Positions 23,243 through 35,368 of a stretch of DNA of 64,000 nucleotides are shown here, one piece after another (the first letter of the stretch is position 1; the number at the start of each line of letters is the position of its first letter). The notes under the pieces were generated by a model, which worked only from the letters and a program-made list of their open reading frames with translations, made no database searches and was not told the origin of the DNA. The position numbers and the translations under genes were made by a program. This DNA is from Pogona vitticeps (taxonomy: Eukaryota > Chordata > Lepidosauria > Squamata > Agamidae): NCBI RefSeq assembly GCF_051106095.1, contig NC_135786.1, positions 204,601,501 to 204,665,500 of the forward strand, in the 5' to 3' direction.

Positions 23243-23458
23243 GTCTGCATCTTGAGAAAGTGCCACCAATATACTCTTGTCATTAAATATACACATAATA
23301 GAAGTAAATATACATTCAGATTTCTTGCATAATATTATGTATATATGGTATACCATGTATATATAAGATTATGCAAGAAATCTGAATGTATATTTACTTC
23401 TATTATGTGTATATTTAATGACAAGAGTATATTGGTGGCACTTTCTCAAGATGCAGAC
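23243..23458. repeat. 216-bp near-perfect palindrome
   Basis: Bases 23243-23333 are the exact reverse complement of 23368-23458, 91 paired positions without a mismatch. The 34 bases between them are themselves nearly palindromic, so 105 of 108 pairs match over the whole 216 bp, centred between 23350 and 23351. The arms begin GTCTGCATCTTGAGAAAG. Pairing stops abruptly at both outer ends. No target-site duplication is obvious. It matches none of the transposon families in this window. Confidence 0.95.
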
Positions 23459-25867
23459 TATATATTTATTTATTTATTTCTCACAGGAACAGATATCTAT
23501 ATAGGAAATTATGTACGTCTTAGACTGGAATCTGTAATAAACAGATTCTACTTTGATTTCTAAAAACGAAGACAAGAAATATTCCATGTAATCATATTAA
23601 TTGTCAATTCTCATTTGGTGAACTTATCCAACAGAGAGGACAGGGTTCTCAAGAATGATATATATTCTCCACTAAAAACATAAATGCATAATTTAATCTG
23701 AATGTTTCAGATACTAAGGCCTTCTGGCTTTTAATAAAAGAAGGAGAAACCTACATATTCTCAATTTAAAGTCTTCTTTTTTAAGTAATATTTTCTTATT
23801 GGTCTCCTTACCAAGATTTTTTTGTACCTGATTTCCATTTTTGTTGTGCTGTCTTTCCCTTTCTTTCTTAGGGCAGGAAGCTTTAAAAAGTTGTAAGTAA
23901 CTGATGTTCTGTCATCCAACAGTATCACTCTAAATTTGGAAACAAATCTTATTCTGTTGATGAGCTTTTCCTACCTAATATGGCCCCATTCATGTATTCT
24001 TCTGGACAAAACTGGTTTGTACATATGCTGGCCCCAGCTTGACATCATCACAGATAATGGTTGCATAGATTCTGAGATATCTGGCTTTGCCACTCTACGC
24101 ATGTGTTTCTGTTTTAACATGACTAGAACCAGAACATGGGAGCATTATTTTTTGGACTACAACTCCCAAAATCCTCCAACTAGCATGGCACAATTAGGCA
24201 ATATCTTTGCAAACAGACCAACAGGCCTATTTCTGAATGTAGTTTACCTCGTGATCTTCTAAGATCATGCTAGCTAGTTCTAGCAGTTAAATTTTGATAT
24301 TTTATTCCTATTACTGTTTTATGAGTGTTTTATAATTATTATGTTTCTTGATTTTGATTTTCTACACCATCTTGGCAGGATTTCCTTTTCAAAATAGATG
24401 TTAAATCTTTCAACTAAATAGACAAAGTACATGAATAGACATTCTACAAAAGCTTGTAAGAAACAGAGATCTACAGAGAATGCAGCTCCAACTTTCTTCA
24501 TATAATAAGGCAAGAGGCTGGAACAGTGGTGTTCTAAGGGAAGGATACATTTTAATAATAAAAAGAGACCCTGAATTATTTAAGGTAAGCTTCTGCTTCG
24601 CTAACAAACTATGTATTATGGATACAAAAATTTAAGGCCCATCTTTTTGAGAATGAGCATGAAGCAATAACTGTCTGATCAAGTGACTGCATCAATCTTT
24701 CCTACCAGAAAGCATGTAAACTGGACACTCACCCATAATTTATAACGAGCAAATGAAACTATAAGTGGTTCCTGCACAGATCTTTTTGATAATTTATCTC
24801 AAAACACAAATGGAGAAATCATTGTCCTTTGATTTTCCATCAAATCATTTTCTTCTTGAGAACTGTGAATGAGCAGGTAAGGGTATATTCTTATCTTTTG
24901 CAATTATACAGTATTGTGACATAGACAGAAAGACAATTGTCAACGCATCAAACAGCATTTCAGACAACTCTGTTTTAGATTGCACAAGGATGCAGCTAAT
25001 CAACTAAATATATATATATATTGTAGAGACACACACACTCACATGCACGCACACACAGATTGAAATATTATAGCACTTTTACTTTCTTTAGTTGCTCTCA
25101 ATGACTCCATTGCATTCAAAATGGCAGCTATCAAAAACAAAGAATAGATTATTCCAAAGATGAATGGATGATCATGTATAATGATACATTGGGTGCCAAG
25201 TTTATTAATACTGTACAGCCTTTCTCCTCCCTTGCTTCGAAAGTACTTGAATCTCTGGGTATTTGTATCCCAGTCACCAACAAATCAGACAGACTGCAGT
25301 GTTCTAACTTACAGTGCCTAGCCACTGGCTCTTTCAATTTCCTGGTCATTCTTGCAGACTTATGATTCCCGGTGTGTGTATAAATTTGGGTTTTTTTTGG
25401 CCTACACACTGTCAATGTAGATGTTGTCTACATTCAATGACGTAAATTAAATTGCAAAAGTGATGTTTAATACAGTAGGCCCCATCAGTTATGTGTTCTT
25501 GAAACTGATTTCAATTCCTAAATGTACACAGGGAACACAGGGGCTGGAATCACAAGATTGCTTGCAGTAAGCTTGCACAAGAGTTTGCGAACAATTGATA
25601 GCTTTTGTTAGCTGCCCAGTTATAACTAGGAGATCCTGGATTGGATTAGTTGTTTGTTTCAGAACTCTTATGAGGAAGATTTTCCCTTGAAAACATGGCT
25701 GCTGTCTTGATGCAGAATCAATGATACATAGAAGTTTTTCTGTACATATTAAGCATCCTGTGATAGCTTTTTACTACTTTCCAGATCTATAGAGATTACT
25801 TGTGAGAACTGCCCTCAAGCTGTTAGTCAGCAATCCTGGATCATACCCTTGTAATTCTAAGTGCTAC
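23459..25867. other. No gene recognised; one MITE fragment
   Basis: TTGGACTACAACTCCCAAAA near 24153 is a fragment of a hAT-type MITE like those at 11376 and 58645. A short (TA)n tract lies at 25008 and a (CA)-rich run near 25030. The rest is AT-rich without recognisable features. Confidence 0.4.
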
Positions 25868-26201
25868 ATTGCCCCCCCACCCCCACCCTGGAATAAAGAC
25901 GCGAGACCATAATTATGGATTAAACATGGGCTACACTTTATTGAAAACAATGTTGCCAATCATTTGTTAAAGGTACATAGTGCCATAATGCAGTCTCAGG
26001 TTTGAACACATGGGTCTGAACGGACCCTTTAACAAACAAACAACTGGCCGAGCCCCTGGCCCAAGGTTTTTGCTGCTGTGAAGACTGCGATAAACCCGGC
26101 TGGCCAAAAATTTGACCACCCTCGGACCTCAAGCCGCCCTCTGCTTGTTGACTGTTGGTCCGGGTGCGTCCCCAGTGCATCTTTCCCCCCAAGCACTGTA
26201 A

Positions 26202-26945
26202 TCACATGATCTGCAGTGCTGGGAGTTCAGATGAGTTATAATTATCTGATATTGCTATGCAACTCACCAAAATACCCATGTAGTCCACACTACCTGCCAC
26301 TGCATAGGGACTAGCCAAGCTAAGTCCCATACTCACCATTGAGCTCACCAAGCTCCAGCAGCAGACCCCCTTGACGTCTTCAAAGAAGACATCCAAACCT
26401 TGTTCGGATAGATGTACACCATCTGACCGAAAAAACTCTGGCCTATCCATACGGATCCTATGGTGACCAATCACCGATTAAAGGCCACTGCAAACACCTC
26501 TGCAGACTTCCCTGTTAACACTCCTTCAGGCATTGTTTATGGGCAAAAAATGTCTTGCATCCCTCTATACCAACCGAGGGATGTTGGTTGACCAAACAAG
26601 ATGCATAGCTGGGTATGTGGCCCTCAACCAGGTTAGATCACGAATCACATTGATGATCAGGGCCCTTCTACCGTGCCTGGTCAAATCATTATCACCCAGG
26701 TGTATTATCAACACCTCTGGGGGATGATGACTGAAGGTGGCCGTATGGAAAATCTGGTTCCACAACAACCCATGGTGCCCTCTCCACTCGATAAGGGTCG
26801 TTGCTTCGAGTCCAAGACAAGTCCCCCATGGGGATGTGGCTGCATACTGCGCTACCCAAAAAACATAGCTGTGGCCCAGGATCTTGATGTGGTACCACTG
26901 TGGTACCTGTAAGACATAAACAAAACCAGCCCCCTGACTAGACAT
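26202..26945 (-). pseudogene. SGNH-hydrolase-like part of Ngaro copy A
   Basis: ILGHSYVFWVAQ resembles block I, LIIHLGDNDL block III (G-x-N-D) and SDGVHLSEQG block V (D-x-x-H) of SGNH hydrolases/esterases. It lies downstream of the recombinase in element order. The role of this part in Ngaro elements is not established. Fossil. Confidence 0.6.
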
Positions 26946-27009
26946 TAGGAAGTGCCCTTACATATCTACGATAAGAGGATGAAGCCCACCATCCTATTTG
27001 TTTGATATC

Positions 27010-27636
27010 CTCTGTGCAGTAATCAAGGGCTTACCAATTCTAAAGGAGTGCATCCCAAATCTCAGTCCTTGGACTCCCACCCCATGCAGAGCTAGATCAA
27101 CTTCCAAAACTGGTACCGTTACAGAGGGGAACCATCCTCATGTGTAAAGAAATATCCTGGGTTGGATCCTCTAAGGATCAAGTATGCTTCAACAGCCTTC
27201 ACTGGGCAGATTGGTTCCATGTAACAACATGACAGGGTGATACCTGCTCCTTTGCCCCACTGATAGGCCTTGGATTGTCTGACATGAATCTGCAATGTGT
27301 CATCCACTACTGTAACATCCTGCCTTTGTAAAGCTACCCTAGTTTTGTCCCCTTGCCTGAAGTGACTACTTTGCTAATCCTGAGGGCTCCAAAGAATGTT
27401 AATAAGGATGCTGTCCTGAATAAAGCAGCTTCGTAATCATCCCACCAGAGAACTTCCCACTGCTCACAAATGCCTTCTAACAGCTCAGGTGAAATGAGAG
27501 CTCTGATGTCCTTTACTCTGCCCCTTTCCTTAGACCAGCCTTTGATCTTTTTTCTAAGGCAGTAGTCTAAGGAATAGTCCTGGTACCCATTAATTTTTTC
27601 ATACAAGGCTGGAGACGATAACCTACCCTGTATCAT
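27010..27636 (-). pseudogene. Tyrosine recombinase part of Ngaro copy A
   Basis: TASLLTFFGALRISKVV contains the first catalytic arginine box (A-L-R-I-S), and further on HSFRIG near 27045 is the H-x-x-R box of tyrosine recombinases. This enzyme inserts the circular DNA copy of such elements without a target-site duplication. Fossil, broken. Confidence 0.65.
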
Positions 27637-27798
27637 TCTTGGTGCCGAAACCTTTTCTATTTAGGTACACTATAAACTGCTGTAGATGTTCAGCTGGGGC
27701 AGGCCACATTGGGTCCAAGCCCACAAGTCTTCTAAATTCCTGAAATTCCATTCTCACAGCAGAGTACCCCTTTCGTGTCCTTGGTGCCAGGGCCAGGC

Positions 27799-28277
27799 CT
27801 ATTGCCCTTTCCGCATCATCATGCCAATTTGCCAGACCTCTGGGGGAAGAGTCTCCAGTAACTCTTTGGCTCCTGGAGCTAACTTTCTGAACTGCTCAAT
27901 CTGTTGGCGTGATAATGCATCCACTAACCTATTGTCTAAACCTGGGACATGCACAATGTGAAAGCCCTGACCAGAGTCATGACCCTTTCCGAATGTGAAG
28001 TCAGGTTGTTTACAATATAAATCACCGTCTGGTTGTCGCTTGCCCAAAGCCACAATGCACCAACTATGGAAAAAAAAACCTCCAAAAATATTACATTTCT
28101 GGTGACCCCGGCGTGGTGCCTTTCCTTGCTGGTGCACCATCTGCCTCTAAAATATATACCAAAACCCAAGGAGCCTGCGGCGCTCAACTGGACCCAAAAC
28201 TCCGCTCTAAGCATCCTCTCTCCTCTCCAAAATGAAATGCCATTGAAATCAGCTAAAATCTGCCTCCAAACTTTCAA
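27799..28277 (-). pseudogene. RNase H part of Ngaro copy A
   Basis: The clearest phrase is FHIVHVPGLDNRLVDALSRQ, the terminal block of retroelement RNase H (D-N-x-x-A-D-x-L-S-R type). It follows directly after the reverse transcriptase in element order. Fossil. Confidence 0.65.
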
Positions 28278-28379
28278 ACCCTCTCACATGCCTTGAGTAA
28301 CCCTGGTCCTATGAAAATGACTGAGCCCCTGCATTGCGGTACAAAGCCTATGCAGAAAGGTGTGACCAGGCACCACCAT

Positions 28380-29101
28380 TCAGCAGGCAAAATTTAGGTG
28401 CCCAACCATCTCCTGTAGCACCTTCTTCTTTTGTAACATCAAAGCTACCCTGACCTTTAGGTCAACTAATTCTGGCAACCTGGACGTTTGCTGAAACGTG
28501 TCTAATACCATACCCAAAAACATCAAGGCCGTAGTCGGCCCTTCCATCTTTTCCTCAGCCAAAGGCAGACCAAATTCATCCGCCATGGAACGGAAGGTGT
28601 ATAGTATAAATTTACACCTTCCAGTGTTCCTTTCCCCACAAAAAAGAAAGTCATCAAGGTAATGATGCATATTCTTACATCCCACTCTACTAAGCTTCCA
28701 TTCCAGGAAGGAACTGAACTGTTCAAATGCTGCACATGAAACTGAGCAGCCCATAGGTAATGATCTATCTATATATAAAGCACCTTGAAAACAGAAACCT
28801 AACAGGTCAAAATCTCTTGGGTGAACTGGCAAAATCCAAAATGCGGATTTTATGTCACATAAATTCCAATTTATGCCAATTCTGCCTCCACACCACTCCT
28901 ACGTACCATGTTAACTGCCTCATCAAATGAGGTATAACGCACAATACAAAGTTCCTGAGGGACAGCATTGTTAACTGAGCTCCCTTCAGGATAAGACAGA
29001 TGGTGGATCAACCTGAACTCACCTTGTGCCTTCTTTGGTACTATTCCTAAAGGTGAGACCTGCAAAGTCTCCAAAGGAATCATTGCAAATCGATCCAGCA
29101 C
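28380..29101 (-). pseudogene. Reverse-transcriptase part of Ngaro copy A
   Basis: Motifs seen in order on the minus strand are VSPLGIVPKKAQGEFRLIHH, LPMGCSVSCAAFEQFSSFLE, the catalytic HHYLDDFLF and MFLGMVLDT. The YLDD form and the order fit the DIRS/Ngaro type of reverse transcriptase. Fossil, broken. Confidence 0.75.
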
Positions 29102-29334
29102 TCTCCCTTCTCATACCTCCTTGGCTATCTTGTCTTTAAACACTGCCTCCATGTCATGTACCAATCTGAGATTTTGGGTAAAGAACACTGTGTACTCCCC
29201 TAATGCTGGTATCCTAAATCCTTCCTTAAAACCTTCAAGCAAATAATTGGCATCATCCTAAAAATAATTGGCCTCATCGCGCAACCATGATTCTAAAACT
29301 ATAACCTTAATTGGGCTGGGTCCCTTTTCCAGGG

Positions 29335-30196
29335 TTACCCATGCCTCATTGGGTTTCCTCCCACCTCCGATACCCTTATTTTGCCTTGTGGCACCGGTCC
29401 AGAAGCATGTAGTATGGAGTGCTGCCCCCCGCACACCGTACACTCATGCCTGAACCTGCAGCGTTTCTTGGTGCACACACCCCTGGAGTTGCACTCCGAG
29501 CAGAGCAGGCAGGGTTGGATCACCTGCCCTGTGCTTACACAGGGATACAAACTCGGAGCATTCTTCCTAATCAGGTGCCCACTATCAGTCCTGTCACCTA
29601 GATTGGGCCTGGACGGAGTCATAATCTGCAGCCAGAGACCTGGTAACGGCTCATCCCAGCGTAAATTTGGGTGAATCGCACTCCTCGTACGGAATGATTC
29701 GTAACAAAAAAGCCATGCCTGCCCTGCAAAGTCCACATATGCCCTATAGATGAGATCCAAGTATTGAAATAAGGATTGAGCCTGCCAAAGCTGTGCCTTT
29801 ACTACTACCTTGGCATATATTAGGAATCTGGGTAGCCAATTTGCCCAATTCCTGTCAGGTCTCTTCCTTCTATGTCTCTCCTTATCCTTCTCATCCTCCT
29901 TATCCAAGTCCTTCTTTTCTACCTTTCTATTCATTAAATCAAATAAATCCACATAATTGTCCTTTCAGAATTTTTTTCTTCGTTGCAGGGGTGAGGTGGT
30001 CACCCAGGGGCATCGCACAATCCACAAATGGCAATGCTTCCAATGGCATGGTATTACAACCCGTGTCTGGAACCAAAGGGTACAGCCAGACACCTACACC
30101 AGCAGCTGGAGTTACTGGGGCTGGAAATGTCGGTTGTGGGCATGGCGTGGACCAGCCGCTAAACTGGGTGCTCAGACAAGGCCATGTAGAACCCAA
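29335..30196 (-). pseudogene. gag-like part of Ngaro copy A
   Basis: PLVPDTGCNTMPLEALPF and MPLGDHLTPATKKKIL correspond to PHLVVPDTGYNTVPITAI and SPLGDHLTPAVKEKIW in copy B's gag. The block EKDKERHRRKRPDRNWANWL and a cysteine-rich C-terminus (CTKKRCRFRHECTVCGGQH) also match. In this family gag binds the element RNA. The part is a fossil. Confidence 0.7.
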
Positions 30197-30244
30197 CGTC
30201 CCAAAGCTCTAAATATTATATGGTGTATACTGAGGTGAATTAAA

Positions 30245-30420
30245 TTGCCACTGCCTGGCGAAAGCCACATAGGAGACTGTGAGGAGGTGCCGGGTTCACT
30301 GATTTGTCCACTGCCTGGCCAAGGCCAAGCCAGGAATTGTGGAGTGGTGTCAGAGTTTGTGGTTTATCTACTGCTTGGCCAGGGCCAGGCAGGGAACTGT
30401 GAAGAGGTGTCCAGTGTGAC
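30245..30420. repeat. Three-copy tandem repeat, period about 60 bp
   Basis: CCACTGCCTGGC begins each unit near 30248, 30308 and 30369, with GGCCAGGCAGGGAACTGTGAAG-type ends. On the minus strand it gives a repeated LGLGQAVDK-like peptide, so it may be part of the N-terminal region of gag in copy A. Confidence 0.65.
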
Positions 30421-30480
30421 GGGTGACTCACCAGGCAAAGGCATGGTGACAGTCTCCTCCCTGCTGTGCATAGTATCTGG

Positions 30481-32145
30481 TCCAAACTCCTTCACTGCCC
30501 CCTGCACACCTAGAGTTCTGCAGCGGCTTCATCATTGCCTCTATGTATCTTAAGAAGACAGTATGTAGGCAAGAAAAGAGTGAATGTACATACTTGATTC
30601 TGGAATCATCAGTCTATGATCTTGGTGTAGAAACAGAACAACAAGAAGCTAGATGCTTTAACTTCGAACATCATAACTTTTTGATTTATTCGTGATTGAG
30701 ACAGAAATATCATCAGATACAAAATACAGGGGAAAGCCAAATAGCTTAGGAAAAATGCAGAGCTTCTTGATTGATAAGACTTGGCATTCTGGCATCTCAT
30801 AGCCTGAACCCAGAGTATGACAGCTAACATTATCCATCCACTCTGCAATATTGTACTCTGTCTTTTAACTACTATCTTGGAGGCATCACACTTCTATTCA
30901 GAGCAGCTAAGAAACATAGAAGCTGAAATAGTTAACCATAATATTTTAGTTCATCTCTTTTGTTACATACTCTACGAGTAAGTAACTATCTGATGCAGTA
31001 CCCTCTGATCTGATCCAAATCCTGGATCTGGATGGACATTTGGATTTCTTTATTTTCAGAACTCACATTCATTTGAATATGGACACTGAAATGGCTATCA
31101 CCTGGCCAGGCAGTGGGAGGAGCTGGCAAGATGGTAGGTCACAAACAGAGAGTTCATCATACTAAATTACAGACCACCACTGAGAAAGCTCTCTCCTTGT
31201 ACCTACCAGCTTCACTGCTCTCACAGGCCACACGCATGCAAGACCTCTGATGAGTGTGGCTAGGTTAGCATGAGTAAATATGTGGGTACGATTCTATCAG
31301 ACACCTTGAATAATATCCCAGAAGGTAAGTGTAATTTTTAAACGAATTATGCTGCAGTCTTTTCTACCTGCCATGTATTAAGTCATACAGTATTTAGAGC
31401 CATGGAGGTTGTTTCTTAGCATGTGTTTGTTAGATTCCATTTCATGCAGTCTTTCAAACATAATATGCAAACTGTGCATTAAAATAACAATTCTCCCCAA
31501 CCCCATTTGATCTTGCATTAATACTTATGCGGTTCTATTGCAAACTAACACTCCTTAAATACATGCTAGCATTAATTACTATGGGATTATTAAAGACAGT
31601 ATTATGTTGAACTTGTAATAAAGAAATATTCCAAAACATAAAAACTTAGTACATGTTCTGTTTCTTCAGTTCATTAGGAGCAACAAGAGGGTCCTTCCAG
31701 GGGGCTTTTCAAGTAATGGATGTACTGAAGAGCTTAGTGTTTAATTATCGGAAGTTCAAAATGAATGCTGAAAAGACGTATTACACTCCAGTGAAACTGA
31801 ATGGAATTTATATTTGAACTGGGAAGGAAGGTGGGAACTGTGATATTTTGCTTAAAGCACAGGAGAAACAAGATGAACAAGGCTGGCAACTGAACATGTT
31901 GCATATAGTGACATGTTCAAGTCACTATATGCATAATTATTGTATCAGTTACAAAACAGGGTAGACATAATAGCTAACATGTTTGTAGTAAACTCTGCTT
32001 CTATAGTTCATCTGTATTTACTGTACTAACTAATGGAAACTGCAGACTTCCAAACATATAGCCTCCCAGCTTATTTCAAAGAAAAAGCCAGGTCAACATG
32101 GACGCCTGACAGAACAGCACCAATTGATATGGCTAAAAAATAACC
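30481..32145. other. No gene recognised
   Basis: One short hairpin is present (TGCATATAGTGAC at 31900, reverse complement at 31921). No transposon ends or domains are visible. The 5' limit of Ngaro copy A may lie within the first few hundred bases. Confidence 0.35.
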
Positions 32146-32153
32146 TACACCAG

Positions 32154-32472
32154 TAGAGATGGGGGTATTTGTATACAAATATGAATATCCCCATGCAGCT
32201 GAAGTTAATGAGGGTCTGGCCCCTGGGGTTGGACCATCCACTCACACATCCCCTCTCTTCCTTCTAATCGCTCCGGATCGCTGCTCAGCTAGCCACTCAG
32301 AAGCCTTACAGGGAGATTCATCCTCCCTCCCTTGGCCAGGAGTGGCTAGATGAACAGGGCTTGGGAGCGATTGTAAGGATGAGTGGGGCTGCCACCACTA
32401 CAGGACGTATGAGTGGACCCTCATTAACTCCAGCTGCACAGGGATATTCGTATACGAATACCCACATCTCTA
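32154..32472. mobile_element. Non-autonomous hAT element, 319 bp
   Basis: The ends TAGAGATGGGGGTATTTGTA and TACGAATACCCACATCTCTA are inverted repeats, and pairing extends inward about 60 bases per side (GTTAATGAGGGTC against GACCCTCATTAAC). The flanks TACACCAG (32146-32153) and TACACTAG (32473-32480) form an 8-bp target-site duplication with one difference. It has no coding capacity. Confidence 0.8.
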
Positions 32473-32953
32473 TACACTAGCATTACATTTGCCTGCAGTT
32501 TGGTAACAGTGCCACTGTGGTTGATAAATGAATAGCAAAGCTGTAACAAAGTTCACCTCCAATTACACAGCCCCATATAATTCTCAAAGTAAAATCTAGA
32601 GTTAAAGCTTGGCCTATTGCAGAGAACAACAAAGAGTCTAATGGCACCTTAAAAATTAGCACAATTTATATGGCACAGAGATGCAAGCATGCTATATATA
32701 AAACATAGCTGATGACTGCACCAGGTTCAGAAGCTGTATCCTAGACTCATTCAATGGGTTACCCTCCTCAAAATGAGTTTCAGTTCCACCTCAGCATGGT
32801 GGACAGGAGGGGGTGTGTGGAAGAACTCATAGGTAATTGGTAACATGGCTGTCCAGCACAAACCCTGGGAAGAATGTTCTCTCAATTTCAGTCCTGCAAA
32901 GTATTGTGCAGTAGAACAGATGCCTCCTTAAGGCCTTTACTTTAATGGCTGTT

Positions 32954-33119
<166 letters not shown>

Positions 33120-33530
33120 CCCACCTTTCTCTTTAAAAGGACCCAAAGCAGGTTCTTTTCTATTTCATTTTTGGATGTTGTATATAAACCAGTAAGTTTG
33201 AACACCAATTTTCTCCTATTTCATTAGATGTTGCATTTGCTGATCTTTCAGTTTTAGGTTTGTTAGGTGTTAGGTTTACATCAATGTACTATTATTGTTG
33301 CCTCTATAGCTGCCTAAATAGGCAGCTCTATAGCTGCTGTTTGATGGGCTGGGGCAGATTTGACTAGATCTCAAGTCCCTTTACCAATTGTGTTTAAACA
33401 ATGGTAAGTTTAAAACAGGGATGTTGGTCTTCTTGCCAAATAGCTTCCATCTTCCCTGATAAATGTTTATGGTGTTTGACACTGATGGGGCTTGCAATAC
33501 AACATCTGGAGGGCCACTGGCTCCTTATTA

Positions 33531-34185
33531 TTAAGTATCCTTCAGTCTCGAGAGACTATGGTAACGTGCTCTGAATAGAGGTCTTGGAACAGCATCTAGT
33601 GTGGCTGAGAAGGCCAACCTGAAAGTGACAATCCCTTCCACACTGAAGACAAATACAATCTGTCCCCTGTCCAGCTCCCTGATTTTGCTGGTTTTGGGAC
33701 TGCCTCTTTGACTTGGCCTGCTGGACAAGGGTCTCTTCAAATTGGGAGAGGCAGTGAAGCACTGCCTGCCTCCAGGCTGAATGCTCCGATGTCAAGGTTT
33801 CCCATCTGTTGAGGTCCATTCCTAAGGCCTCCAGATCCTGCTTGCAGATATCCTTGTATTACAGCTGTAGTCTCCCTCTGGGGCGATTTCCCTGCACTAA
33901 TTCTCCATACAGGAGATCTTTTGGAATCCAATAATCAGCCATTCTCATGACATGCATGAGCCAACATAGATGTCACTGTTTCACTAATGTATACATGCTA
34001 AAAAGTCTTGACAGGCCTTGCTAAAATGATTCATGTGTTGTTGCCCACTTTAGCAGAGTGGGCAAGAATGGCTGCATCATTGGCAAAGAGGAAGTCCTGC
34101 ATGAATTTCAACTGGACTTTGGTCTTTGCTCTCAATCTAAAGAGATTAAAGAGCTTTCCATCTGATCTAGTCTGGAGGTAGACAC
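33531..34185 (-). mobile_element. RTE-type LINE, 3' part (downstream of the Ngaro insertion)
   Basis: Minus-strand translation gives YLQTRSDGKLFNLFRLRAKT and DFLFANDAAILAHS, the catalytic block with N where the family has D (FADD). It then jumps to the C-terminal part with WETLTSEHSAWRQAV and a zinc-finger-like CLQCGRDC...LLSHTRCC, so roughly 200 codons are missing between. The start of the missing stretch is near 34000. This is the same LINE copy as 39293-41460; the two were separated by Ngaro copy B. Confidence 0.8.
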
Positions 34186-34188
34186 ATT

Positions 34189-34602
34189 GCTCCCCGAGCC
34201 CCGAAATGACGACGCAAGACAACCGATATTGGATTTAAATATGGGCCACACTTTATTGAACCAACTTAGATCAACCAAGTAACCAATACCAAATGTGAGG
34301 GGGCCTGCGGTAGTGCGGGGAAATAACGCCAAATGATTCCTTATTAGTCAATGGGCGAGTCCCAGACCCCAGGGTCCCGCTGTCTAACGACAGCAGGAAC
34401 CTATAAGGCCTTCACTAACACCCCGGACCTCCAGCCATCGCATTTGATGACCTTTTGGCCCGTAAGTGGTCAAGCGTCTCAGTCACCTTCGGCCCTGTGA
34501 CCGCACGATCCTCAGTGCCATCAGGACTGGAGCGCTGTTTATTTTATGCAAATTACCAAAGGGAGACACCGTGACAACCAGTTATTCCCGCACTACCCGC
34601 CA
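34189..34602 (-). repeat. B2 repeat of Ngaro copy B
   Basis: 414 bases, identical to B1 (34955-35368) except at one position. It begins GCTCCCCGAGCCCCGAAATG on the plus strand. Confidence 0.9.
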
Positions 34603-34782
34603 GTGTGACCGATTAAAATAGACCACCTTCCAAGGCCACCCTACAAAAAACCCTATTCCAGTGTGGGATAGGCGAAAAATCCCCCCATCCAACAGCCAAT
34701 CAGGATGAAGGTCAAAAATTCCTATCCGGCCCCAAAATAGGCGACCCCAAACAGCACACTAGAAATCGGGCGGGCGGGTGGG

Positions 34783-34951
34783 TGCCAAAACCGAAAGAGC
34801 ACAGGATGAGCTCAACGCTCCCTTAAAACCCCTTTGATCTCGCTTCAAACAACGCGAGACCCAGGCTGCCCTGCGTCATCCCGGGGCCAAGGGAGCAAAC
34901 AACGAGCGGGGCTCAATGGCGCAACAACAGCGCCCTTCGCGCGCGCTACCC
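34783..34951 (-). repeat. A2 repeat of Ngaro copy B
   Basis: 169 bases beginning TGCCAAAACCGAAAGAGC, matching A1 (39121-39289) with two differences. CpG-dense at its high-coordinate end. Confidence 0.9.
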
Positions 34952-34954
34952 ATT

Positions 34955-35368
34955 GCTCCCCGAGCCCCGAAATGACGACGCAAGACAACCGATATTGGAT
35001 TTAAATATGGGCCACACTTTATTGAACCAACTTAGATCAACCAAGTAACCAATACCAAATGTGAGGGGGCCTGCGGTAGTGCGGGGAAATAACGCCAAAT
35101 GATTCCTTATTAGTCAATGGGCGAGTCCCAGACCCCAGGGTCCCGCTGTCTAACGACAGCAGGAACCTATAAGGCCTTCACTAACACCCCGGACCTCCAG
35201 CCATCGCATTTGATGACCTTTTGGCCCGTAAGTGGTCAAGCGTCTCAGTCACCTTCGGCCCTGTGACCGCACGATCCTCAGTGCCGTCAGGACTGGAGCG
35301 CTGTTTATTTTATGCAAATTACCAAAGGGAGACACCGTGACAACCAGTTATTCCCGCACTACCCGCCA
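34955..35368 (-). repeat. B1 repeat of Ngaro copy B
   Basis: Partner of B2. On its high-coordinate side it runs straight into the internal region, where about 100 bases (GGACTAGCATAGCTATGTCCC) still align with the end of the SGNH-like part of copy A. Confidence 0.9.

Larger units (their letters stand above)
25871..30480 (-). mobile_element. Ngaro-like tyrosine-recombinase retroelement (copy A), broken
   Basis: On the minus strand the parts run gag, reverse transcriptase, RNase H, tyrosine recombinase, then an SGNH-hydrolase-like part, ending in a terminal region that aligns with the B-type repeat of copy B (GGGCTACACTTTATTGAA here, GGGCCACACTTTATTGAA there). An ATT at 25868-25870 sits at the low-coordinate edge, as in copy B. 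The 5' edge is not defined, and I find only one copy of the terminal repeat. The coding parts are interrupted several times; it is a fossil clearly older than copy B. Ngaro elements of vertebrates are known to carry a hydrolase-like part, which supports this family over DIRS1. Confidence 0.75.

Noticed and set aside
30245-30420. CRISPR-like or other regular spaced array
   Set aside because: Only three diverged units without unique spacers, inside a eukaryotic retroelement.
34189-35368. Ordinary LTRs of a retrovirus-like element
   Set aside because: The repeats are split (A1-internal-B1-A2-B2) with ATT cores and no target duplication, and there is no LTR pair at both ends.
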